Shown: positions 43,166 through 55,842, numbered from the stretch's first letter. The stretch: DNA of 64,000 bases from Gari tellinella (GCA_922989275.2 OV277864.1:49599550-49663549), one strand, 5' to 3'. The notes: generated from the letters alone by a model not told the origin. Numbers and translations are program-made.

Positions 43166-44042
43166 ATTACATTTGCGCCTAGCGTATTATAAAAGGGAAA
43201 AAGGCAAACAGTGCACTCCTTAGATAAAATATGAACTAATATCCAATATATAAGAATCCAATAGGCTTTAACCGGTTAATAAAACGTTGACTATTTACAG
43301 ACATTCTTAAGACATTCTTAAATACAGCTTTCCCCATCTATAGGAATCACATTTGAAAGATAAATAGGTATGTAATGGCATAGCTGGTCATTATGACACA
43401 TGAAAAACAGCAATAGAGAACTATATCAAGAGGCTATCAGGTCCATCCCCCTTCTATGTTAAAATTCGACTACATTAGCAATCCCAAATAGTTTGGATCC
43501 AGATTTAATGACAAACAACTCCAAATCAGTTAAGGATCTATAATTGTTTGATATTTTTTGCGATAATGTAAAATTTCTAAAATCTAAATTTATGAATTAC
43601 ATGCAGACGATACTTTATAAGCAGACGGTATTAAGACGGTGAAGGGGCTAATAACTACTCTCACACAATCTACTAATTTTGTACCAAAAACAGACCCTAG
43701 AAGGGTAACGTCTAATAAAATTATCGTCTGCGAAAGAAAATCAAATTAAGTAAGTGTCTGTTAGTTCTCAAGAAACATCTAAACACATTTAAAACAGTTT
43801 GGATTCAGATCAAATGCCCAGTTTCTTCATGTCTGATTTGGATTAAAATTGCAAATAAAAGTCAAATTGCGCATAGCGAGAAGTTAAATTTATTCATAAC
43901 AAAATATTGATCCAATCTGTTATACCTACATAATGCTGTGTTAATTTCTGAGAACAGTTGCTAACAATCTGGACCCTGATTATATGCCGAGAAACCATCT
44001 GAATCCAAACTGTTTTAATATCTCAAAGTATAGTATAAAATG
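43166..44042. other. Worn hairpin remnants
   Basis: At least three decayed hairpin cores (near 43490, 43800, 43970) with aacagtttgga-type arms. No intact ends. Confidence 0.4.
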
Positions 44043-44268
44043 CAACGACCACTAAAAAGAAGGCTAATGTTTTATTTAAAAAATATGTGGTAGTTTAAAG
44101 CAAAGTGACGGTTAAAAAAGGGCTAATTGATTGTATAAAAGTCAGGTGATAGCTTAAAGCAATGTGACAGTAAAACAGCAGGCTCCTCATTTTACTATCA
44201 CATTGCTTTAAGCAATGACCTATCTTAAACACATAATAATTCACGCTGTAATATAGAGCTTATACTGT
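44043..44268 (-). mobile_element. Family E MITE with duplicated left arm
   Basis: acgaccactaaaaagaaggc then two versions of the arm (gtttaaagcaaagtgacgg, gcttaaagcaatgtgacag). The right end is decayed. Confidence 0.55.
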
Positions 44269-44397
44269 TCATTCGAAGACTCTCTGCAGACGTCAACCGT
44301 CCGCAGACCGTACCAAGGCGGGCTCCTATGTTCACTTAGCTTTATGTTTGTCTTGCGTGTTGTTTTCTATTTGGTGTGTAGATGAAGGAATGGTATT

Positions 44398-44468
44398 GCG
44401 TGTGTGTGTGTGTGTGGTTGTGTGTGTGTGTGTGTGTTTTTGTTATGGTATGGCTGTGTGTGTGTTCT
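44398..44468 (+). repeat. (TG)n microsatellite
   Basis: Impure GTGTGT runs. Flanked by direct repeats of 'ctctgcagacgtcaa' at about 44282 and 44534. Confidence 0.85.
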
Positions 44469-44884
44469 GCTTTAGAGATGGGTGTATTGTTTGTGTTGCG
44501 TTTCCTGCTTGAGTCTTCTTTCGTATTCATTTATCTCTGCAGACGTCAATTTTGCAGACGAACGTAAATAGTGTGCTAGAGATTAAACAGGATATCCAAT
44601 CTGTAATTCGTCTGCTGCCAGAAAGGCCAGATGATTTTGATCAGCTAGCCTTTAAATTAAATAATGAATATTCATTCGATAAATGCATACCATTTGGTTA
44701 ATCAGACAGCCGTTAGTTATCTGAACTGTTAGAAATATTCAGAAGCTTTCACGCTCAAAATTGCAGACGGTGGGAAAAGGCAGCAATTATACACTAGACG
44801 TTTATCGTCTGGGGTAGATGACATAAATACTTTTATCATTTGTGCCATATTCTGTTTTCAAGTTTTAGGACAGATACCTTTACC
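44469..44884. other. Intergenic, nothing recognised
   Basis: Only scattered 'gcagacg' motifs shared with the interiors of families A and D. Confidence 0.4.
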
Positions 44885-45075
44885 TTGCTTTGTGTCTAAC
44901 GTCCCATGAAAGGGAAATAGGCAAATAGTGTAGAATCTGTTCAGACGCCGCATCATGCGGCGTCTGATCAGACTCTACACTATTTGATACACGAAATACT
45001 ATCAAACTAAAATGAATATAAAAAAAATAGATTTCTAAATGAAAAATGGACTTAGTCAATATATCAGCACATGGT
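44885..45075 (+). mobile_element. Family F MITE
   Basis: gtgtctaacgtcccatgaaa..aataggcaaatagtgtagaat; hairpin to about 44990 with tip ccgcatcatgcgg. Confidence 0.65.
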
Positions 45076-45575
45076 AAAAGCGTTAACAGGTCATGGTAAA
45101 TGCTTTAACAGGGCATGGTAAATGGTTGAAAATGTATCCCATTGAGGAATCAGTAAAAACGCTAAAATGCGCTTCTTTTATGGAAAGGGGTAAGGGAAAA
45201 AACAGAGAAAACTGAAATGTCTATCCAATACTATTTTTTTCTTTTTTAAAAACAAATTTCAACTTCAATCTATAGTTTCTTATTTGTATTTTTGCCAATT
45301 GCGATTTGCAAGGTCTGTATAAAAATACAGCGGGGTTGACTTCAATCCAGTATAATTCACTGGTATACCATACTGACCTATCTAATTACCTTACCAACGT
45401 TAGGCTGAGCATTTTCTAACAAATTGATGCTACAATAGGCTTACATTTGTTGACAACAGTCCATGGAAATTTATTTTATTTTTATTTTTTTTTATAAAAA
45501 GGATAAAGATTTATATGATTTGTCATTCATGATCACGGTAAAATGGTTGGAAATGTATTTTCAGCTTACGTTTCT
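45076..45575. other. Intergenic, nothing recognised
   Basis: T/A-rich DNA with a worn B terminus near 45165-45200. Confidence 0.4.
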
Positions 45576-45808
45576 TTAAATCATTGAGCCCTATTGACGC
45601 ATATATGCGTCCTTTACCAAAAGGGTACCCGTGAAGGGTACATTTGTCTAATGCAAACAGTGAAGTCCCACATAAGAGGGCTCATGAAGAAGTCACTATT
45701 AGTCTTTTTGCAATATATTATAAAAACAACCCTAAACAGTTTCAAATTGAACAGCCTTAGTTGTAAACTTGATTTGTCCATTGGAAGTTTCAGGGGATAA
45801 TGAGTTAA
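45576..45808 (+). mobile_element. Family G MITE
   Basis: ttgagccctattgacgcatata..gggataatgagTTAA. Paired motif gcaaacagtgaagtcccac..gagggctc. Confidence 0.6.
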
Positions 45809-45887
45809 CAGCAAGATCATAGCGGCAAGAGTACCAGTAAATCACGATGAAACTTTGATTCTTCCTGATTGTAATTAAACACACGTT

Positions 45888-46012
45888 TACAGTCGACCTT
45901 TAATAACCCGATCTCAACTAAGTCAAACTTACTGGTATTTCAAAGTTAAAACATGGCCACATTGAAGTTCGACAAAACGATTAAAAGTTATTGAAATTCA
46001 ACTAAATACAAA
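45888..46012. mobile_element. Family J remnant
   Basis: tacagtcgacctttaataac..tttcaaagttaaaacatggcc. One arm of the core only. Confidence 0.45.
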
Positions 46013-46289
46013 ATGTAATTTCATCTTAAGCAAGTTGGAGTTCACAAGGTTTGCATTATTATCCTGTAACCTTGTACTTCTATTTAATAAATGATACTTC
46101 TGGCGTCAGAAAAGACAATCAATGTCAATTTTTAATGCACGAGTATTGTTCAGTTATATTTAAAAGATAAAACAAAGTTGTGAAAAACGATACTAAGATA
46201 TTTAAGGTGAAACTGTTATTTAAGACATGAATCCTTGTCGTCTTCCTAAGACTGCAATTTCTCCGGATTGCTCCAAATTCTTAGGATTT

Positions 46290-46390
46290 TTATCCTAGCA
46301 GATAGTAACTTAAAGCAGGCTGAAAATAAAGCAGAATGCGCCTTAAGCCGCATTCAGGTTCACTTTCAACCTGCTTTAAATAATCGCGCT
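46290..46390 (+). mobile_element. Family B core
   Basis: acttaaagcaggctgaaaat..ccgcattc..caacctgctttaaa. Both termini missing. Confidence 0.55.
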
Positions 46391-46814
46391 TGAAAAATAA
46401 AAAATGGAAATCTTAGGACTGTTCAAGATCAATTTATGGCAGCTCTGTCTTTCTTTATAAGCAATGTAGAATTTAGATGGAACATATGTTGCAACTATTT
46501 ATCTTGATAACACGTTAAGACAATGTCAATGTGATTAACATGTCCTGACCTACTATATCACGGTAAATCAATGAAACCAATATTCCTATCCTGTTTTTGA
46601 GAATGTTGCCTATAAATAAGGTAACTGTTTTCCTCTGTTGCAACACGGTCCAATATTGGCATTGTTTATGAAATATCAGATACCGGTGGCTCACCAATCC
46701 TGTAACTAATTTAATTTCAATTATTCTGTCTACACAGAAACTGTGACAGTGGCGGATTTCCTTGTCTAAAATTTTAGAACCATTTCTTTAACTTCATTGT
46801 TACAATATAACATT
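46391..46814. other. Intergenic, nothing recognised
   Basis: No supported feature. Confidence 0.4.
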
Positions 46815-47030
46815 TTTATATCGAATTATGGATTGCAAACAGTGTAGAATTTTATATCGAATTATGGATTGCAAACAGTGTAGATTATTATATCGAATTA
46901 TGGATTGCAAACAGTGTAGATTATTATATCGAATTATCAATTGCAAATAGTGTAGATTCAAGATCAGATACTGCGTTCACAACGCAGTGTTTGTTCTTGA
47001 ATCTACACTGTTTGCAATAAATACTCTAAT
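46815..47030 (+). repeat. Tandem ~41-bp repeat made from a hairpin arm
   Basis: Four copies of 'atatcgaattatggattgca' + 'aacagtgtagatt..' lead into one F-type hairpin whose right arm (gaatctacactgtttgc) is single. Confidence 0.85.
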
Positions 47031-47162
47031 ATTGGGATGTGATTTTGGACTTCGATGTGTGCAATATGCCTGTTCGTTTTTCTCTTTTATTGGCTCATAT
47101 ATTTTACTGTAAAACACACGTGCTCCTTCAGAGTGTGTGCTGTTTTCTCAAAGTTCATGCTG

Positions 47163-47394
47163 TTAACTCATTTGTGCCCACGATCCCATATATTGGACAT
47201 AGGCAATCAGTGTATACTCAGATCAGACGCCGCATCATGCGGCGTCTGATCAGAGTCTACACTATTTGATGATAGGAATTTCAATACAAAACAAAATTAA
47301 AATGAAACTTTTGACCAGGCATCCCTTTGATAAAGAATAGACTAATCTTAATATAAAAAACATGGAAGAATCTACTGAGCACATTCTGGATTAA
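47163..47394 (+). mobile_element. Family F MITE, TTAA flanked
   Basis: TTAACTCATTTGTGCCCACG..GAGCACATTCTGGATTAA, 232 bp. Hairpin with perfect tip cagacgccgcatcatgcgg. Confidence 0.8.
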
Positions 47395-48423
47395 CTGAAG
47401 GTTTGGATCCGCAGTTGCTGAGTATGATTGGAGTGCCACACAGTGTAAATTATCGTATCGCTTTAGTGATCAAAATGATGCATTGAAATAAATTATATAA
47501 TATTGATTGTACGTAATTCCTGTTGTAGAGATTCTCAATTGTTTTCTGTGACAACCGTGAAATTACCACGACTGTGTAAATTAAACTACAAATCTTATTG
47601 TCGTAAAATAAACCTTGATGTCGTAAACCAATCTACAAGAAACAGCTTTAAGTCTTTTGAAATCTACGAGCGGGTATGTGATAACTTTTGCAAATAGTTT
47701 CGATTAAGATGAAAAGCGGAGTAGCTCGGTGTTTCAAATTGGATTCAAACTAGTTGACATTCTTATGATATTTCCTGAAAGAAATATCAGATCAAACACA
47801 TTTTAGAATCATTGCATACAACAAACTCTGCAGAAGACATTTAGCGTAGCAAAAAGCGTGCTGATGTTTAGATCAGGATGACAGCGAAACAGAACTATTC
47901 TGGTGGTGCTTTCACTTTTACGTCATCCTGTTTTAATCCATTACTTCATAGCCTATTTCTAGTGTTGAAGATATGTGACAGTTAAAGCATGATTAATGCA
48001 AAATAGAAATATAATATGTCTTTCTATATGATTTAATCAATTACCGCATAGCCTGTTTCAAGTATTGAAATGACACATGTTCATGACTGTATACATGGAA
48101 ATCGAAACTGTTTTCTTCAGAGGAGATGCATATCTATGGCGTAATGAGTTTTGCTCTAATATGTCAATGACACTGTTTTTTTTTATTTTGGTCGTTTTAT
48201 CATGGTTTAACTATAGTTTTCACCTTACCCGTACATAAGTGCACTAATACTTTCTACATCTCTACATACATATTTAGAGCAGTGACGTCATCGTTTCCTC
48301 GACAACAAAAATGACATGTTGGTAAGCTGTTGCAGATGCCAATTAGTGCAGACGACAATTACATACATGCATCATGCAGAAAGTTAACAAGTTAATGTGA
48401 CCAGCTGTGAAACTAAATTAACA
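47395..48423. other. Intergenic with worn cores
   Basis: A B/E-type core (gatcaggatgacagcgaaac..acgtcatcctgttttaatcc) lies at about 47870-47940. Otherwise nothing recognised. Confidence 0.45.
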
Positions 48424-48676
48424 TTAACCCTTTTGCTGCCATTATTGCGTAGAAACCCGTGTAACACAGTCACAAACACAGTCTTACACAGTCACTGCAA
48501 TATTATCATCTGCTTATTCTTTCCATCTGCTTTTACTTTTAAAATTTGGAATGCTCTGCGTTTTGATTTTGATATGAGTGACAAACAGTTTGGAACCTGA
48601 TCAGACGCCGCTTCTGATCAGGCTCTATACTGTTTGCAAATGTCAGAGTTGTGGCCCTTGGCAGTGAAAGGGTTAA
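48424..48676 (+). mobile_element. Family A MITE variant
   Basis: TTAACCCTTTTGCTGCCA..TGGCAGTGAAAGGGTTAA. The hairpin is shortened at its tip (agacgccgcttctgatcagg). Confidence 0.85.
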
Positions 48677-48872
48677 TATTGCATTCTTCCTGTCATTTGC
48701 ACCAATCGTTACTTGTAACACTTCTACTGACAACATTGGTTGCATTGCCATTTTCAAACAATTTTGCTCCTGATCAGACGACATGCTACCCACCATCTGA
48801 TCAAAATTTTAACTCTTTGAAGCCCGTATTGATATTTCTTCAGATAAAATGCCTTAACCTATGTTTAAAAAA

Positions 48873-49237
48873 TACAGTGCTCCCTCTCTACAACGACACC
48901 CAATGGGAGACACATATTGTGTGTGTTGTTGGGAGGGAGTCGTTATAGAGAGGGAACATTAAGACTTGACTTACATTTGCAAACAGCTTGAATCCAGATC
49001 AGACGCCGCGTAATCTGATCTGGATTTAAAATGTTTGTCACTAGTCATTATATTAATTCTATCAAAATGTCCACCAATATGTGACTTTGAGAAAAGACAG
49101 CAAACAACAATTTTAAGCAGACGATATTGCAGCAGTGAAAGCGTTAGACATAATTTTATTGTTTTGGGAACAGCAGCAAGCGTTGTTGTAAGGAGGGAGT
49201 CGTTGTTGGGAGGGCCGTTGTAGTGGGGAGCACTGTA
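48873..49237 (-). mobile_element. Family D MITE (reverse)
   Basis: TA + CAGTGCTCCCTCTC..GGGGAGCACTG + TA. Internal 'gcagcagtgaaagcgttag' is the family A terminus in situ. Hairpin tip shortened. Confidence 0.86.
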
Positions 49238-49512
49238 AATGCAGACGGTAATATTTTAGCAGACGAAATCATGACGGTACTTAATCAGTTGGTGCTGTTC
49301 GGGAGGGTATTTGAGAAATTGATGCATGTACTGGTGAAGTGTATATCAAGTCCGACGTGTCAATAGAATTGATCAAGTTAACTCTTTCACCACGAAAGGC
49401 GCATGCCGTCGACTTTGCAAACAATTTAATCCAGTTACGAGTTGTCCGATTAAGATAAAAAAATGTTTGAGAATTATTTCAAGATATCTTCTAGTATGTG
49501 AACACTACAGTA

Positions 49513-49766
49513 TTAACCCATTACCCCATAGTCTGTTTCTAGTTTTGAATATAGGTGAATACTTAAAGCAAGTTAATAGTAAAGCAGAATGCGTTTTAAT
49601 GCGCATTCTGCTTTACTTTCAACCTGCTTTAAAATACCACCTGCTAGAATAAAGAAATATTCCTTATGATACAAGTCATATTCATGAAGTATCAATTGGA
49701 ACTATTTTCTTCAGCGGAGATATAAACTAAATGCGCAACAAGGCGCTTCTATTTGGTAAAGGGTTA
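49513..49766 (-). mobile_element. Family B MITE
   Basis: TTAACCCATTACCCCATAG..TTTGGTAAAGGGTTAA. Near-perfect hairpin (gtaaagcagaatgcg..cgcattctgctttac). Confidence 0.87.
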
Positions 49767-50385
49767 AAGTAGACGATATCATGGCAGAGAAATAATTTAA
49801 GCAGATGAAACCAATGACATTGAAAGGGTTAACAATTATCCTGTATCTACATCATCTGGTTTAAACTTGTTGTCTGCAAAACAACAATTAAATGGTTATA
49901 CCCGGTATCAAGCAGCGATGATGTCCTTTTTACTGAAGATACCTAAACGACAGTTTCAAACTTCTTTGGAATCTAATAAGACACCCAGTAACTCGGCGTC
50001 TAGTAAAGGTTAAAGTGTCTTACATGGCAATAAAGTTGCACCTGTAATGAAAACAGCTTAACGTTCTACTGCGCAAACAAAACTTCTAGTTTGTTGACAT
50101 TTCTTAATTAAATGCGACAACACTGTACTAGACCTTAATAAATCATTCGGCACTAGAATGACGTGGACTCCATTAAGATAGTCGAAATCAGAAATAATAT
50201 TATTGCCAGTTATCCGAAATCATTTCAACGACATAACACGGAAAGTAGTTATCAATCGAACCAGAAATAAACCAACACGTAAAATAAAAGGAAGGAAACT
50301 TAAAACAATCTACAAAACAAAATAAGAGGCAGCAGGCCTAAGTACTTTAGAATTATAGTCAAATCATGCCTAGCGCCCCTTAAAC
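49767..50385. other. Intergenic with worn hairpins
   Basis: A decayed A-type end is at about 49820-49832 (gacattgaaagggttaac) and a decayed hairpin near 49950-50012. Confidence 0.4.
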
Positions 50386-50499
50386 CACAGGGACCCGACA
50401 CGATTGATTTTTGAGAGAAAAAATTGTCAGAAGGTATATATATATATATACCTTCTGACATTTTTCTCTCTCAAAAAGCAATCGTGTCGGGTCCCTGTG
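50386..50499. mobile_element. hAT-like mini foldback
   Basis: CACAGGGACCCGACACGATTG (trimmed) and its complement at the ends. Centre gtcagaaggtatatatat / atatataccttctgac. Flanks ccttaaac and cctaaaac give a 7/8 match, as for an 8-bp duplication. Confidence 0.7.
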
Positions 50500-50517
50500 C
50501 CTAAAACCAGAACGATG

Positions 50518-50726
50518 TACAGAAGGACCTCTCTATTACGACCACTAAAAAAGCAGGCTAATTGTCTGTATAAAAACAGGTTACAGCTTAAAGCAATGTG
50601 AAAGTGAAACAGAAAGCTCCTGTAGGAGCTTTCTGTTTCACTTTCACATTGCTTTAAGCAGTCACCTGTCTTAAACGACTAATATTTGACAAAGTTTAGT
50701 GGTCGTAATAGAGAGGTTCTACTGTA
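50518..50726 (+). mobile_element. Family E MITE, near intact
   Basis: TA + CAGAAGGACCTCTCTATTACG..GTAATAGAGAGGTTCTACTG + TA (trimmed). The hairpin of about 66 bases has almost no mismatch. Confidence 0.9.
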
Positions 50727-51173
50727 TTGGCAAATCGTGTTATTCAAGATGAGACACGTTACGAGATACGTGTTCATATGTACATGTATACTGAAAATGA
50801 AAACTGCAACAAGCAAACTTTAAGATATTAATTTGATGAAAGCCATATTTTCACTTCCGTTTACGTCAGAGAGACTGAAATAGGCCTGCAGACCTTTCCA
50901 ATTTCCGAAAGCCGCGCGTTCTTGTGATTTAGATGCTACATTGGTTGTTCCTGCAGCATAGCAGACGATAGTTTTTTTTAAAAAAAAACCCAAACCCACT
51001 AGTACTTTTAGATAGAAATGATTTGCCGCCGCTGGTGGTAAATCAATTATGCAAGCGTTTGGCGACGATTCTAAAATAAACAGTGTAAAGACAGGGCGAT
51101 GTCGCGACTATTTATTATACATTTTCTTGGTTGTTAACCGTCTGCTGCTTGTTAACGACGTCTGTAAAACGAA
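50727..51173. other. Intergenic, nothing recognised
   Basis: No supported feature. Confidence 0.4.
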
Positions 51174-51365
51174 TTAACTCTTTCACATTGGATTCTGAAA
51201 ATATTGTCGTCTGTAATTTCACTCCAACTTTACAAATTTTGGTTGGAAAAAATATTAATAAAAATGTCAAGCAGATTTGATCCTTATCAGACTCGGTGTC
51301 TCACCGACCGGAATAAAAATGTTTGTAAGTTAAGACGACTGCACCATTGGCAGTGGAATAGTTAA
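51174..51365 (+). mobile_element. Family A MITE, worn
   Basis: TTAACTCTTTCACATTGG..TTGGCAGTGGAATAGTTAA. Hairpin decayed. Confidence 0.65.
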
Positions 51366-51400
51366 AGCTTACTTTGTTTTTAAATTGACTAACACGAAAT

Positions 51401-51600
51401 AACCCTTTTACCTCCATACATGTAAGCGACTACTGTAGACTTTACAAACAGTTGGACCCTAATCAGACACCGCGTAACGCGGTGTCTGATCAGGGTCCAA
51501 ACTGTTTGACAATTATTTAAACGTTCTTTCAGTCATCTTGCTTTACTTTCAACTTGCTTTAAGTGGTCGTCTGTCTTCAAAACTAATGAGTAAATGTGTT
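51401..51600 (+). mobile_element. A/B chimeric element
   Basis: Left part is family A or a relative (taacccttttacctccatac, perfect hairpin tip accgcgtaacgcggt). After 'ctttcagtcat' it switches to the right half of B (gctttactttcaacttgctt..cttcaaaacta). Confidence 0.65.
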
Positions 51601-52983
51601 GGTGAACTTTAGCCAAACACAAAAGGAATATGTTTTTACAAAGAACCATTCCAGAGAGCGCCACGATTCTCCCCAATTCCTTGATAGTATCAATATTTAG
51701 GAGATCAATTTATAAAATTTAGAATCTGAAAATTTGAAATTAGAAATCGCTTGTACTAGAATTGATCAAAAATGTTATATTCAACCAAAAATTCATTCTA
51801 AATAATAGGAACATTATATTTCTGAAATCGATAATATCATTAAATGTTTTTATATAGCAAATTAAGATATAACACATTCTAGAATATGAAATAAACTGTC
51901 GAAATACGGGTAAATTCGACTTAAACGAGGTCGAGATGTTGCAGGTTCATTTTCGAACTGAAAAGTAACTGTGATAAACTCATATTTATATTTTCATGTC
52001 CATCAATTGTACGTATTGCTGCCAAATCCTGATTTTTAATTTTAAGGATGCGCTCAAGCCTCTTAAAACATGTATTAATTTACCAAGGACGTTGTCTAGT
52101 TTATATTTAATCAGTATATTATTGAATCAATTACCTTTTATTGTATATAATTACGTCATTATTTTAGAACATTTCATTTTTTACATCTAGTAGATATCAC
52201 CTTTTAATCAGTTTACTTCAAGTCTGGCTTGAGGTAATATTCGATTTTTTAAAAACCACTTCATTGTATGGCTTGTTGGCCTTCTATTGCTGTCGTTAGC
52301 TTTTATTGAACTTGATCTTAGTAATTTTTTAAACACACTAAATGCTTACAATGTAAGAGTTTGGTGTGCAGTATTAAAAGCTGATATGTGCATTTACCTT
52401 CTGTATATACTATATTTTGTTCCTATGATTATGCTATGTATCATGAATAACTGTGATCGTCTCTTATAATTCAATAATGAATGACTTTGTACATACATGT
52501 AAAACTGTAATTTGCATGAACTGTAATGTTACTTTGATGTACAAAGAAGAGACAGAAATAAAGAAATAAAGTATGATGTCCCACTTTATTGATCAGATAT
52601 AATGAACTTGACAAAATAGGTATTTAATCACTTTTGTGCCATGACGCCATCATTCTAAACATTTGTCGTCGAATCTAATTTCGCAAATATTAATTTTATG
52701 CAGTTTGACGAAAGCAGTATTGTTATAAGTGTCGAAACAGTTTGGACTCTGACCAGGCGCCGCGTAGACTTAAGATTTAAATGGTGACGAATTTTGTTAA
52801 TCAGATAATTGACATATCTATTTAGCAACCAATAATTTGTTCGTTTTACTTTCTTTAACTTCTACTACAATCTGAAAGTAGGTCTTTAATGAAGAAACAT
52901 GGAATTCTTTTTAAATAAGATACTAATGTCTTCTATGTGGGACAATAGTTTCGTTCTACATTAGACTGCCATCGGTCTTAACT
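51601..52983. other. Intergenic with an A remnant
   Basis: Worn A sequence ('gccatgacgcc', 'gaaacagtttggactctgac') lies at about 52630-52765. No gene was recognised in the rest. Confidence 0.4.
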
Positions 52984-53200
52984 CTTAACCATATAGCCTG
53001 TTTATAGTTTTGAAGACATATGACCACTTCGAGCAGGTTGAAAGTAAAGCAGAATGCGCCCCAAGGCGCATTCTGCTTTACAATGTACCTTCAGCCTACT
53101 TTAAGCTACTTTTTTCTAGGATATAGGAAACTTTTTTTATGTTGCACATGTATTACTCTATAAAATGGAAGTATTTCTATAAGTGGACGAATTAATTCAA
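52984..53200 (-). mobile_element. Family B MITE
   Basis: TTAACCATATAGCCTG end. Hairpin gtaaagcagaatgcgcc / ggcgcattctgctttac. Right end decayed. Confidence 0.7.
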
Positions 53201-53464
53201 TGCGGAAAAATATCTAATAAGTAAAGAATGACAAGACTGATCGTACATCTTTTTTTGAGTGATCAGACATGAACTATCGGTTTCTTAAAGGATTATCCAA
53301 TGTCTACACTTTATCAATCTGTTACTGTCTCTCGGATATATTTGTAGTAATCTGTCATGAATAAATACAGTGTCTTTGTCTGGAGATTGGACAATCTTGG
53401 CGAAAAATGACCCTCACAAGAATTTGTTGTTGTTCTATTGACAAATACATTAATTTAGTGAAAT

Positions 53465-53640
53465 GAAATAGTAACAGTCGAACTTCGATAACTCGAAGGT
53501 TGTTGACCCCCTAATGAGATTAGACAAACTCGGTTCACTACGAACAGCGATCGGCCATTCTCGTCACCTACCGACCTGTTCCGAACCATGCTTTAGAAAG
53601 GTTCGGAACGGACCGACAGTTGACGAGAATTGCCGAACTG
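53465..53640. repeat. Foldback at the left edge of R3
   Basis: A J-type start (acagtcgaacttcgataac) is followed by an inverted repeat cggccattctcgtcacctac / tgacgagaattgccg with inner gttccgaacc / ggttcggaac. Confidence 0.55.
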
Positions 53641-53968
53641 TTTGCCACTCAAGTTCAATCAAATAGCAAGAATTGTTAAAAAGGTGTCCTTTTCGACATA
53701 TTACTGCAAATCATTTAGATCTAGTTTTCGTTTGCGTTTAAACGGGAAAGAAAAACGTCTACTCAACTGTATGTATTGTGTGGGACGCTATATCAATTTT
53801 CATAAAATGTATTCAGCAGACACAGCTTTGTATGAAAGTAGGGTATGTAACTCTCAGATAAATAACCTGAGAGTTTATATTATTTAGTTGTTTCCCTTCA
53901 TAAAAATGGTAATTTTGAACTAAATTTTTAATTTTTCAACAAAATCTCTTGAAAAATTGGAATACACC

Positions 53969-54120
53969 TGACTCCAAGGTTATAAGTGTTTGAGTTTAGT
54001 TTGAAGTCGTTCTCAAGCATTGATTGGTCAGATTTGAGCAAAAGTTTAAATCTGACCAATCAAATGCTCGAGGACGATCTAAGACTCAACTCAAACTCAT
54101 TATAACTTGGGGCCTTATGT
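53969..54120. mobile_element. Family L foldback, best preserved
   Basis: Ends gactccaaggttataagtg / cattataacttggggcc. Core gattggtcagatttgagc / tctgaccaatcaaatgctc. Confidence 0.6.
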
Positions 54121-54224
54121 ATCCTAAGATGTAAATTTTGTCTTAGAATCATTGTACAAAGGGAAACCTTTCATTTACGGATTTTATACGATTTACCGTA
54201 ATAAGGTTACTTTAATTTCAAGAA

Positions 54225-54990
54225 TTGGGTAACAGGTCTAAGAATACATCTTTTGAAGGCGAAGTATTGTATATTAATTTTCTGGTCCCTAGGTCCTTGA
54301 ACTTTACCTTTATCTCAATTATAGAAAAAATTATTTTTTGTCTGTGGCATATGTGTATACATCTTTGAGTTTGATGTGCTACGTACCACTTCAAGGTCAC
54401 TGTGTCCTTGACCTTGATCTAAACTATATAAAAGAATAGTCTGGAGAATATTTTCTATACCACATCAGTTGGGGATTCCAAAATGTGTGAGAGTATGTCT
54501 TAGGATGGCACAGTGCCACAGATATTTTGTAATTTTGGATTCGACCTTGACCCATGACTTCAATTTAGAAAAAAATGTCATGAGCATATTTTCAAAAAGA
54601 AAATTAGCCAAATTAATCAAAATATGTGCGTGAATACGTTTTGGGATAACGCGGTGTCACATACCTGTTTTAGGTCGCGGTGAATTTTGACTTCATTTAG
54701 AGCAAAAGCTTGTCCGGATCATAATATTATGTCCTATATAGAATACAAAAATTAATGTGTGAGTACTTTTGGGGATGGTGTTGTTTTCGTATCATTTAAA
54801 GGTCAACGTGACCTTGATCTTGACCTGCAACCTCACGTATGGAAGAAGCTTCCCCGGAACATATTCCCTATATTGTATCTGCATATGACACAACATTTGG
54901 TGTTTGAGTACAATTTGGCATGGCGTTTTCAGATTACCGTGACAAATGTTGTGTATGAATACATTTTTTGGTCTGTATACAACAACAAAA
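54225..54990. repeat. Degenerate ~135-bp tandem repeat with AGGTCA palindromes (R3)
   Basis: One perfect AGGTCAnnnTGACCT at 54800-54814 (spacer ACG) and a one-mismatch site near 54391. Fewer units than in R1 and R2. Confidence 0.65.
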
Positions 54991-55302
54991 TGCATTCCAA
55001 TATAACCCCCTTTACTTTAATGACCTGTTTAACAAACGTTTGCCTACTTTTGAGCGCTAAACACATGTTTTATTGGAACAGGGAAATAAAAACAAAAGAA
55101 ACAGTGACATCACAAACTATTTTAATGAAAATTTGAAACAAAGCGTATAGCTAACAAACATGACACCATAGGCGCCATTACACAGTACAATTAAGTGATG
55201 GTTGTAGGCCTACATGCTAGAATACCACGATACCATTACAGTATGGAAACCTTTTCTTCTTTCCTTTCAGGCGGAACTATCCACCAAAGCAAAGGCATTA
55301 TT

Positions 55303-55543
55303 TCATTACCCCATAAATACGCATTTTCACTCCTTTAATTTATTCCTCTACTGAAGAAAATAGTTCCATTTTTTACAGTTATGAATGTGAATCATAAGAA
55401 ATATTTTCTATATTCAAGTAGATGGTAGCGTAAAGCAGGATGAAAATAAAGCAGAATGCGCCGTAAGGCGCATTCTGCTTTAATTTCAACAGTCTTAAAG
55501 TGGTCATCTATTTTTAAAACTAGAAATAGGTACTGGGATTAAC
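55303..55543 (-). mobile_element. Family B MITE
   Basis: ATTACCCCATAAATACGC..TACTGGGATTAA. Hairpin aataaagcagaatgcgcc / ggcgcattctgctttaat. Confidence 0.78.
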
Positions 55544-55842
55544 ATATGAAAAAATGACAGTATTTTGAAAATGGCTTAATATGACCAGTGGTCTAGGTTC
55601 GTGGCGTCAGATCTGGCAAACAGTGCAAAACCTAGATCAGCATTGTGCGGCGTCTAAAACGAGTCTACACCCTTTTCTAATAGCAACGTCAGTAAAACAA
55701 TTTAAAGTAAAATGAAATAAACAAACAAGACACATCTTACAAGCGTAAATGAAAAATGGACTCATCCAATATAGAAGTGTGGAAGAATCCATTAGATATT
55801 ATGCGGTGTCTGATCTGAGTGTAGTCTTTGCCTATGTACAAT

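Noticed and set aside
44342..44567. Histidine/threonine-rich and valine/cysteine-rich frames on the two strands
   Set aside because: Both are translations of the (TG)n microsatellite.
54759..55136. 125-codon frame in R3
   Set aside because: The corresponding R1 and R2 sequence is interrupted by stops and shifts, so the frame is chance in one copy of the tandem repeat.
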